A stretch of DNA of 19,918 bases, from the NCBI GenBank assembly GCA_030770425.1, contig JASJFT010000404.1:1-19918 (forward strand). Reading direction: 5' to 3'. Position 1 is the stretch's first letter. Every line of letters starts with the position of its first letter. Shown here in pieces: positions 9,705 through 18,166 of the stretch. The notes below the pieces were generated by a model. That model saw nothing but the letters and a program-made list of their open reading frames with translations, was not told the origin of the DNA and did no database searches. Both the position numbers and the translations under genes were made by a program. The stretch is from Darksidea phi. Its lineage: Eukaryota; Ascomycota; Dothideomycetes; Pleosporales; Lentitheciaceae.

Positions 9705-10842
9705 ATGTCGCAGCAGCCCATCTGTACCATCGGTGCAGGCATCGGAGGGCTCGCGCTGGGTTGCTGTCTACTCAAACGCGGCATCCCTGCCGTCCTTTAT
9801 GAAAGGATGCTCTCAACTCCTCACCACGGATATGGTATTACCGTTCACGCGTCATCGTATCGCCCACTGCTGGGCGCACTAGGCCTAGACGAGTGGACTT
9901 ATAGGCGTCGTGTAGCCGTCAACGGACTGCTAGGCGGCGGCGGATACATTGATCCAAAGGCAATCGCATACCCAGGACAGACCGAATCAACTTCGTTCCG
10001 TGCTCATCGCGAGAAGCTTGAGTGGCTCCTTCGCGAAGGCCTTGACGTCCAATGGGAGCACAATCTTGAAAATGTAGTATTGACCCCACCAGGAGCGATT
10101 GTTCGCCTACAGAGCGGAGAGGAGCTTGAGGCTAGATGTGTTATCGGTGTTGATGGCGCACATTTCAACACGCGAAAGTCTCTATCCCCTGACACGCCAC
10201 TTCAGGTCTCGCCTTATGTGGCCTTCAACGGCAAGCGTCAAGTGAGGTGTGCACTTTTTGACAGCGTGTATGTTCCAGCAATGAAGGCTTCCAACACCAT
10301 CGAAATAAAGCAAAACGATATCCTTTTGAGTGTGTCTGTCAATGAACACCAAAGAGACCTTGTGAGTATTAATTGGATATATTCCCGCCCAGCCAAAGGT
10401 CCCAAAGATCCCCTTCACAAGCCCAATCGGCCAGTATCAGGAGCGACGGATATCCCCGACGAGTTTTTCCAAGAGATTGAAGCTCTTCAAGGCCTTGACC
10501 AGCCTTTCAAAGAGGTCTTTGATGCGGACAAAACTAAGGAATGAGCGAGTTCTGCATTGGCTCATGCGCACGGTGCTGGTCGGTCTGCAGGATCTACAAG
10601 AGCTTGCACAGAAGGGCATATACTTCATGGGAGATTCGGTACATGCTGAGCCGATTCTTGGAGGAGAAGGCGCGAACAACGCTATCACTGACGGTCTTGA
10701 GCTCGCAGAATGCATTGCAACCTCCGGACTAGATGGTGTACCTGCTTAGTATGATCGACGATATCCAATGTGGGAAAGTGGGGTCAGAAAGAGCGAACAC
10801 ACCATTGCTGAAATGCACAGCAGTCGGAAGGCTACTCTTTAG
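9705..10842 (+). pseudogene. FAD-dependent monooxygenase pseudogene (frameshift plus premature stop)
   Basis: This is a class A flavoprotein hydroxylase. The start at 9705 (CACCATG) is followed by a Rossmann dinucleotide-binding motif GAGIGG (residues 10-15), the FRAHREKLEWLLREG segment (98-112) and the VDG motif (150-151). At 10530-10533 a run of four A's shifts the frame, and the original frame stops at 10544. One A fewer would make the protein continue DK-LRNERVLHW in the +1 frame, straight into the FAD/ribityl-binding GDSVHAEPILGGEGANNA block and ITDGLELAE. A second lesion, TAG at 10747-10749, interrupts the C-terminus; family-like sequence (YPMWESGVRKSEHTIAEMH) continues to the stop at 10840-10842. 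The unbroken gene would be about 378 aa, near the normal 380-420 of the family. The frameshift could be a sequencing error, but with the nonsense codon the gene is probably dead. The substrate cannot be told. Confidence 0.9.
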
Positions 10843-11542
10843 GGAAATTAGCAGATAAAGCGCAACTGCTGAGTCCATGTAGTTCGAAGACAGAGTAAAA
10901 AAAAAGTTATTCTAGTTGATTATGGAATATGTCTGCTTAGTGTACCACCCTACTAGATAGACACCAAAACTAACATGTTAATAGTTTGGTTAACGTGTGC
11001 CGAACTTGTTGAAGTAGATTTTGTAATAGAAGCGCTTGTATACGCCCTTAACAGCCTTCAATTCGGTGCTCACTACCTAGGAGGATGACACGTTCGTATG
11101 AGGCTGCTGATTGGATTCGCTTACACATCCGCACCGTCTTCAGTCGGGAAGGCTGCGAACTCAGCCTTGTCACTTCACTCACATGCAGATTCGCCATATG
11201 CAAATTCCGACCTCCATACAGTCTATATGTGCTACCTGGTCGTTGAGAGGTACTCCGTGTGCCGGTGTGTTTACTACCGACATCCCATTGATTCCTGTTC
11301 ACGACATGGCCAACGAGGGCATCTTCTCCAAGAAAAGACTGTGCTCGTAGGATATGCTTGCTCATGGCATGGCATCTCTCGGGTCCAAAAGCAAGACATT
11401 CGAAACACAGAAGGCATTTTGGATCATATTTCAGATCACAGCGATGATTCAGAGAGCGACGGAAGCATCTTCTCTACTGCGATTACCACGTGCTCGGCGA
11501 CATCTTTTATTGCAGCGTTCTGAGATAGCACCTAGGTAATAT
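10843..11542. other. Intergenic, about 700 bp, no recognised gene
   Basis: The left part is AT-rich and includes an A9 run near 10897. At 11048-11523 both strands have frames of more than 100 codons. The minus-strand frame contains a Cys-rich stretch (CLLCFECLAFGPERC). None matches a family I know, and I could not decide whether either is coding. Confidence 0.45.
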
Positions 11543-11728
11543 CTCACATATGGATATATGATATACAAGGGAGGCAGGCAGCTAGCCAAGGGCCGCGGCT
11601 CCCTCAACCCGCGCTCGCACGTCTTCGACGCAGAGGCAGTAGGGGCATAGAGGGACTACAACACGCCCTACGCCCAACGAGTAACTAGACGAGCCGGATC
11701 TAGATGTGTATCGATAGTTTGAGCTTCG
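11543..11728 (+). pseudogene. Relic of a LINE-type retrotransposon RNase H domain
   Basis: The plus-strand frame at 11543-11647 reads YGYMIYKGGRQLAKGRG, then SLNPRSHVFDAEAVGA, and stops at TAG (11648-11650). The combination of an Ile/Tyr strand, GRQ-A-GRGSL and VFDAEAVGA is typical of the RNase H domain carried by fungal LINE (Tad/I-like) elements, where the D and E of FDAE belong to the catalytic set. About 50 bp further on, in another frame, comes MCIDSLS, which corresponds to the downstream 'CIDSTS' block with the next catalytic Asp. A stop, a frameshift and missing flanks show it is dead. The rest of the element was not found in the window. It lies about 290 bp upstream of the Ras-fusion gene. 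Confidence 0.7.
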
Positions 11729-11784
11729 GTGTGGTGGGCTGAGCTAAAAAAAATAAGCGAGGTTTTAGTGTGGTCGGCTGAGCT
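11729..11784. repeat. Pair of 17-bp direct repeats upstream of the Ras-fusion gene
   Basis: GTGTGGTGGGCTGAGCT (11729-11745) and GTGTGGTCGGCTGAGCT (11768-11784) differ at one base and are offset by 39 bp. They could be promoter elements of the gene starting at 12018, or debris of the neighbouring retroelement relic. Confidence 0.6.
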
Positions 11785-11913
11785 GGCGTCACCGTTTCGG
11801 CTATTGATGCTGTGGCTGAACATGCCCACTCTAATTCGACGCCCCATTTTGCGGTCGTATTCTTTCGCTAGGCAGATGCGAAAAGGCGGCCTCCTGCCCC
11901 AGTGGCGGTGGCT

Positions 11914-12017
11914 ATGTCGCAACAGCTAGGAGGTGGCTCATTGCCTAGCTATGGGCGTGAAGAAGGCCGCAAATCTTCTGTCTTTGCTTGCCACACAATC
12001 TCAGCCCTCTGGACAGC
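11914..12017 (+). promoter_or_regulatory. Leader of the Ras-fusion gene with upstream ATGs and a small inverted repeat
   Basis: Two ATGs precede the chosen start in other frames: one at about 11914, open through to TAG near 12090, and one at 11951, a 24-codon frame ending at 12025. Both overlap the main ATG at 12018. AGCTAGG (11925-11931) and CCTAGCT (11944-11950) could form a 7-bp stem. If transcription starts upstream of these, they would reduce initiation at the main start. The transcription start is unknown. Confidence 0.4.
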
Positions 12018-15000
12018 ATGGGTGATCCCCTTAGCGTCGCCGCATCTATCATTGGTATCATTGCCGCGGCGGGAAAGGTGGCCGAGACCCTAGGACCTCT
12101 CATCTCAAACGTCAAAGACACCAAGAACACCGCGCGCACGATACAAAACCAGGTCAAAGATTCACGCTCTATCCTACAGGCACTGCAAAGGCTATTCGAC
12201 GACCTAGAACAATCTCCACGACGACGAAGAGAGCTTATTCAAATCGATCAACTGAGGGCGACGTTGCTCGATGGCACCGTCATCTTCAGCGACTTAGAGC
12301 CTGTCGTATTGCAACTGAGTACTGCGAACGAGAGTCTGCGCAGCCGCGTACAATGGGCTCGCAAAAGGGATCAGCTCGAGACTTTTGTTTCGAGGCTGGA
12401 GCTATTCAAGTCCTCGATAACCGTAATGCTCAACATTCTCCAATGGTACGTTGCCTGAGCCTACTATAACCTCACTAGCCGCTTATCGAACGACAGTGAG
12501 TCTGATTTGGATGCCATGACAAAACGTCAAGAACTTTATGACCTCACTTCGCAGCTCCTGCAGAGCAATCGCGACCTGTCGCGTCGACTTTCCCTTCTCG
12601 AAAGTCGCCCACGGGATGATAGTAACTCGACCTTCTCACAAAAAAGTCCAAGAACGTCATTGATGTCGATTCGATCTCAAATCCGTGCCTTTGAATTCGA
12701 GCGCGATCTTAAGGAGTCCTGGGTGTACCGCAAAGCAAGGAGATCGACCGCCGACGTATCGTTTAGAAGCTCGACTGCTTTGTCGCATGCTTGGTCAGCC
12801 CTGTCTGATATCAGCCTTTCTGACATTTCGGCCATTTCTGTCGTGGCTCTTCCAATCTCTTCGAATGATCTTTCCAATGGCCACTATTATCGACAAGATC
12901 CAGGAACGCTGGCTGGTTCTGGCTTGGTTTTAGCCGAGAAGAATGCCATTGGGGGTAGCCCGCGGGTCTCGCCAGCTGAGAAAACGTTCGAAGAACGCTT
13001 TTATGTACCGTCTGTTTCGGAGTCGGAGCGTCCGGCCTCATTATCCCCGCGTGCCCTCACCGCTGATAAGCCATTACTCGGGGATGGCTCACAGATCTCG
13101 CCAACTGAGCGAGCACTTAAGGGTCCACCTTCCACACCGTCCTCGTCAGAGCCTGCAATCCGAGACCTGGGTTGGGATCGCTACTTTCCTGACCCTCCCG
13201 GCATCCAGCTCCCTCCAGCCTCATTATCCCCACATGCACTCAATGCCGACAAACCATTACCCATGCTTCCTACTCCCTCTTCTAATTTGTCTCATTCTTC
13301 TCCTTTTACCGAACAGAACTTCACAGCAGATTGTTTTTCCTTGGAATCGGAGGATTCGGATAATCCCATGCCTACTCCTTCGGAAAGCCCCGAGGCACCA
13401 CAACAAGAAACTGACGCTGCTCTGAAGAGTAAAGGTGACATGTCGCGCGGGAATGAAGAGGATGGCCCGAAGCCAGCAACCCTGACGAAGCTAAGCAGCA
13501 CTGAGGTTTCAAGTAACACCTCTCTAGTTATTGCTCCTACTGTCAGCGAAGCGGAGGAAGCTCAGCATCTCAAGCAGAAAAAGAAAAAGAAGGAGAGTCT
13601 CCAAACAGAAGAGGAAGCTCACGTTTGGATACCCCAGGCTACTCCTGATGGAAGACTAACTTACTTCAACACCATGACCGCCTCCGTCCACGAAGCCTCT
13701 TTATCCAGTTTCACGCACCCCGATCAAACCTCACCAATCGACACCTCTCCAGTTGAGGCATTGACAGAGGAAGAGAAATTAGCGTTCTGGATACCACAAG
13801 CGACTTCAGAAGGAAGGCTATATTTCTACAACACCCTGACTAATGTGTATGGTGCATGGTTGCCGGATGACAGCAATGAGCCGTCCCCCTGGATACCTCA
13901 AGTCACTGAAGATGCGACGCAGTTTTATTACAATACGACTACAAAGAGTAGGGCTACGGAGCTTCCGCTAGATATGGACAGCGGCGAAAGAGAAAGACTA
14001 ACAGAAAGCGCGCTATCGCTAATGGACGCGATTTTGCCTCCTAGGATAGCTACTGCGGCGGAGAAGGAAGTGTCTTCAGCTGAGTCCTTACCTTCTCCAC
14101 CGCCTGGAGATCAGGAAGGCGCTATTTCAAAGGCCTCAAACCCTGATGTCCGGCGCGATGATATTGCTCTAGATTGGACATCGCAACAAGGAAGAACAGG
14201 CGGGGGTTCCCGCTTCCTAAGAGAGTATAAGCTTGCTGTTATAGGAGGCGAACGCGTTGGTAAATCTGGCATTGTCATACAGGTAAGTGCGCATTAATGT
14301 TGTTTGATACCCTCTATTAGCCCAAGCTGATTTATTTTCGCAGCTAACCGAATCTCATGAATATGTCCCCACCATTGAAGATTCATATCGCAAGCAGTGT
14401 GTCATCGACGGTGAAGTTGCCCTGCTTGACGTCTTAGCCACCGCTGGACAGGAAGAATACTCAGCCATGAGAGAGCAGTACATGAGGACAGGAGAAGGCT
14501 TTATGATCGTATACAGCATCACCAATCGTGTTTCCTTTGAAGAAACCTTATATTTTTATCAACAGCTCCTGAGAGTGAAAGACGAGGATTATTTCCCTAT
14601 GATCCTTGTCGGCAATCACTGCGAGAGGGAAGGTGAGAGACAGGTCAGCGTCGAGGAAGGTCAGATACTGGCGCGAGAATTTGGCTGTCCCTTCATGGAG
14701 GTGTCGGCCAAGAACAGAATAAACATCGATGAAGCCTTTGATGATTTGGTTCGCGAAGTACGGAGATACGATCTTTCGCGTTATTGGCCGAAAGTAGAAG
14801 ATACGCCGGAAACGAAACTTGTTAAGCGTAGGCGACCACGCGACTGGCTGAAGAGAACGAGGAGGAATTCATTAATGGAAGCCATAGAAGAAGTACAGGA
14901 AATCACGACGCCCACTACGCAGCGAAGCCCTAGAACTTCGACGCCAGTGTCTCGCGAGAGTCAACATAGCCGAGGAAGCAGCAGCAAAGGACGCAGCATC

Positions 15001-15051
15001 CAGACCATCTCATCACCTATCATAGCCGAGAACTCTTTAGGATGGATCTAG
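12018..15051 (+). CDS. HeLo-like N-terminal domain - WW-like repeats - degenerate Ras GTPase fusion (973 aa, 3 exons)
   Basis: Exons are 12018-12445, 12497-14282 and 14344-15051; introns of 51 and 61 nt use GTACGT/GACAG and GTAAGT/CGCAG. Residues 1-160 start [20 protein letters not shown] and continue across the first junction with ILQ-CESD, then [16 protein letters not shown]. This is the N-terminal domain of fungal STAND/NLR-type and related proteins (HeLo-like, PF17111-like). A Ser/Pro-rich linker follows, with a duplicated block of about 60 aa. Three WW-like units start at W520, W574 and W608 (WIPQxTxxGRLxxYNTxT); only the second keeps a second Trp. A Ras domain begins at [10 protein letters not shown] (718) and ends near 880. 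Its P-loop is GGERVGKS (726-733), so Ras G12 and G13 are E and R. Switch I keeps YVPTIEDSY but is three residues short before it. Ras D57 is A770, while Q61 (Q774) is kept. NKxD is NHCE (829-832), and SAK (859-861) is kept. The tail is basic and Ser-rich and ends LGWI, so there is no CAAX box. Probably a cytosolic signalling or scaffold protein with impaired GTPase chemistry. Confidence 0.92.
13036..13260 (+). repeat. Internal duplication in the linker of the Ras-fusion gene
   Basis: A 42-bp block at 13036-13077 recurs with about a dozen differences at 13219-13260, encoding [15 protein letters not shown] and [15 protein letters not shown]. Weaker similarity of the preceding residues ([11 protein letters not shown] against [11 protein letters not shown]) suggests the duplicated unit is about 60 codons. 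Repeat gain in a disordered linker is the simplest explanation. Confidence 0.75.
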
Positions 15052-15760
15052 CATAGAAAAAGTAGCTTGCGCTAGATACTCGCGGCTCAAAGCTGATACC
15101 TTCCCCTGTAGCGTAATTTGTCAATTCGCTTCGAACAAACGACGAGAGCTTACCCGCCTCGAGCGCCGTTTTCTCGACACGTTCCTTCCACGGCGTTTCG
15201 AAACCCGACCTCTCATAAGGATATTATATATTGTTTTTATATATCGAAATGCCGCCCTTGTGGCATCTCGTATATATGCTGTCCAGGAGCTCTGCTCTTC
15301 GAGGTGGTCGATGGACAATCACCAGGTCAAGCCTTATCAAGTTCTTCTCCCTCTCACCCTTTTGATACTCTTCCTTTATCTACGACATATTATGCAATAC
15401 CATGATAAGTTCTTGTTGCTACTCTGGCATTTTGACTTGTCTAATATTTTTCAGACGTTGGATGGTCTGGGTGAAAGAGGGCTTGTCTTGTATTAGCCTG
15501 TGCCTTGCTTCGCTTCTTGGTATATATTTCGTAGTGTGTTTTTGTTGACATGATTGCATGGGTTACGCTCTCTACGCCACTTTGGATGGAAATCCGAGGT
15601 CCGAGCATGGTAGGTTGGTTGAACTGCGGGCCTTGTGCTGTATTAGACTCTTTTATAAAAACTAGACTTTGCTTAGCAAAGGGATTGGGAGAGGATAGAA
15701 TGGCAATGTGATCGACGTTTTAGTCTTCTTTGCATCTATTCCAGACTCTGGAGCTGCCAT
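15052..15760. other. Intergenic, about 700 bp, AT-rich, no recognised gene
   Basis: This is the 3' flank of the Ras-fusion gene. It includes an AT-rich stretch around 15222-15246 and frames of up to 95 codons with no motif I know. I looked for upstream parts of the DNA ligase relic (motif I KxDG, motif III) in the right half and did not find them. Confidence 0.5.
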
Positions 15761-15998
15761 GTTCTAAAGTATCCACGTTCCATGTATCAGCTCAACGAGC
15801 GAAACGACGACTGGGTAAAGGTCAAGCCTGAGTACATGAGCGAATTCGGCGAATCGCTAGATTGTCTTATTGTTAGAGCTTATTTCGGCTCTAGTCACCG
15901 CGGTGATCAAAGGCGCGGTAAGCGCTGCGCGTTGCATTGTAGCTGTCATCGTCCGGGTCGATGGGCTTGAACAGCGCACACGTTCATGGTCGATGTAA
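15761..15998 (+). pseudogene. Fragment of an ATP-dependent DNA ligase, DNA ligase IV-like, broken
   Basis: The plus-strand frame from 15761 reads VLKYPRSMYQLNERNDDW, then VKVKPEYMSEFGESLDCLIV, then RAYFGSSHRGD. DNA ligase IV has, in this order, motif IV (E-G-L-V-L-K), the short Y-x-L-N-x-R-x-D-D-W segment, motif V (W-V-K-V-K-P-E-Y-M) and then G-G-Y-x-G-S-G-x-R-G-G. All are present, but the glycines of the last block have become R, A, S and D; three of these four changes fit G-to-A transitions. The frame then drifts. From 15951, shifted by one base, it reads VRVDGLEQRTRSW, matching the expected 'CGLRVD' continuation, and stops near 15998. The adenylation lysine region (motif I) and the BRCT domains of LIG4 are absent. 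The genome should hold an intact LIG4 elsewhere, so this is a dead partial copy, not the working NHEJ ligase. Confidence 0.78.
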
Positions 15999-16352
15999 TA
16001 CCATTCGAATCACCAATGTGACAAGAAAAGATCTCCGACATAGGTACGTGAGTGGCGTTCGTATCCAGGACGGCTCGCTAATATGAAAGATCGCCGTTTC
16101 AAAACACGAGGAACGCGGTTATGCAGATCTGCGGAGATTAGATCAGGGCTCCCGCCTGAACACAGTTCGTATTCCCAGTAACTAAATATAGAGCGGTGTC
16201 GGACGCAAACTAGCTGATATTTTGGATGATTTCACGATTAGGATTATGTAAGTGCTGTCTCATACTAGGTAGTACAAAAGAGATGTTGTTCCCGCCATGG
16301 CTTCTAAAATACATTTTTGTACAACTCAAAACTCAAGTTTGAGATACTCACA
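15999..16352. other. Intergenic, 350 bp, no recognised gene
   Basis: This lies between the ligase relic and the 3' end of the minus-strand membrane-protein gene. No further ligase motif could be recognised in any frame, and nothing else was found. Confidence 0.5.
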
Positions 16353-18166
16353 CTAGCGACAGCAACAATAACAAAGAAGTAGGAGAAGAAATAGACTTCC
16401 AAAAATCATTCCAAGCACCAACCCAGCCTTCACAGCTGTACTTGCGGTCGCCCAGTAGAACACAAAGTTGTTCTTCTTCTTCTTGAACCCGTATTCAACT
16501 TGGTTGAAGTCTATCCCTGTTCCCTTGAGCTGTTGCTCACATCCGTAGAGTAGCGTTTGGAAACCGACCATGTTTACCGCCTCTACAAAGTCCTTGGTGT
16601 CCTTACAATCTGGCCCACAACAGCATGGGAGTATGCCATAGCGCGATGACTTGTTGCCGAATTGCGTGTTCCAGTTATTGGAGCCAATGTCGCACACTGG
16701 GATGGTCCAAGTACCTCTCCACCCGGCGCCGTCTTCCCATGGACTCAGTGTGCCGTTTGAAGCAATAGCATTACGGAGCTCGTTATTTGCCATGTCTTCT
16801 GTATAGTTAAACTTTCCTATCCTAAATGCAGCCGCGGAAGATTTCGTGATGTCGTTACCGCTGATGCCCCATGAAGAATCGTTCATTTCGTCTAGTCCGT
16901 CTGGTTTCCCAAGATGTCCTCTCAGGACACCATCTTCATGGTAAAGGTAGGTATAATAAACTCCTTTATCCTCGCTCGAATAGTATCTCGTTTGGTTCGG
17001 ACCCGATGCATCATTGGTGTCGTTGGTTGGGAAGAATGTCGTGAATACTTTGCGCTTTTTCCACTGAGAGTTTATGACAACCGAGACCATTTGCTTTTTG
17101 TAGAAGGCTTCGACTTCCGAAGCAGAGGGCAAGGATGAATGATCGATCATGGCTCCGCCTGCGAAATAGTCTCTAGGCGAATAAAGTCAGTTGTGGTATC
17201 AGCATCAATGTAGGACTTCGTACAAGATTGTATGACCTGACTCGTCCTTCTCACCTGAAAATGTTACGTTGGCCCAATCATCCACAGCCGTTCGCGTGGA
17301 CTCTCCATAGTCAGCAGCGAACTCTTTGAAGGACGCCAAGCTTTCGAACCCAGCCTTGGAACTTGACCTGGATTAGCGGTAGTGGTAACTAGCAATCCGG
17401 TAGAGAACTCACTCCGGTTTGATTTCCTTGCTAATCTGACTCATACCAGATCCAGCAAGTGCAGCTATACTCCCGCCAAATGCGCCTGCTTGACTTTGGG
17501 CTTTCGCCGTTGCTAATCTCGATGTGGCCATAATTGGCGCGACGATTGCCGCTACACTCACGAGGGATGTCATCCAGATGAGTACATCCTCAGGTTTGAA
17601 ATCGGGTTCCTTCCATGGGAAAAAGGTCAAAACTAGCTTATCTAGGCGGTCAGTAAAGTCGAGTTGGCCCTTGGTTATGCCTTCCTATTTGGACGTAAGC
17701 ACCCATGTGAGAAGAAATATTTCTCTTATCGCCTTACATCAATTGCTTTGAACAAAATGTGTAAGTTGACCATAGAGATCTGGGACATGTATGCCCAAAC
17801 TGGGCTCCCTTTCTCTTCAAAGTCTATTCCCGGTCAGTAGGTCTAGATGCTGAAAGTTCTTAGTATCCACGTACCACTACAGCCGGCATAGATACACGCA
17901 CTGTCATCGGTAAGGCCGCATTGATAAGGAACGTGTCTTCCAAATGCCTTCCCTAGTTCGCTGGAAAATGTGGAGTGGTCTTTGGAGGAGATGCCGGCCC
18001 ACCAATCACGAAGGTTGCTGTCTGTGTTTGCTCTCAAGTAGGCATCAGCCGTCGTCTGCCAGTCCGCACTTTCATTACATTCCGCTCGTGACGAGAACTG
18101 TAGTGCTGCTACAGACTGCAGCAACAAAGCAATAATCAAAATCATGAAGGAGATGATTTGCACCAT
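16353..18166 (-). CDS. Secreted/membrane-anchored fungal protein of unknown function (526 aa, 5 exons)
   Basis: Exons on the minus strand are 18166-17875, 17823-17738, 17684-17413, 17367-17255 and 17170-16353. Introns are 51, 53, 45 and 84 nt, with donors GTACGT, GTAAGG, GTGAGT and GTGAGA. The last acceptor is ambiguous (TAG|AG|AC): only the second AG keeps the frame with the GTGAGA donor. The N-terminus MVQIISFMILIIALLLQSVA is a clear signal peptide. Next come a Trp/Cys-containing segment (CGLTDDSACIYAGCSDF) and a YMSQISMVNLHILFKAI stretch. A first membrane span is at about 160-178 (VLIWMTSLVSVAAIVAP). A large, probably extracellular domain follows, with many N-x-S/T sites and a Cys cluster (ILPCCCGPDCKDTKDF). 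The C-terminal span LVLGMIFGSLFLLLLL ends in CYCCCR, a possible palmitoylation site. The layout resembles fungal proteins with DUF7872-type regions; that is resemblance from memory, and function is unknown. The assembly from five collinear in-frame exons is itself good evidence for a real gene. Confidence 0.85.

Noticed and set aside
11048..11365. 105-codon minus-strand frame (extendable upstream to a Cys-rich stretch) overlapping a 141-codon plus-strand frame
   Set aside because: Both strands are open and neither resembles a known family; could not decide, so not annotated as a gene.
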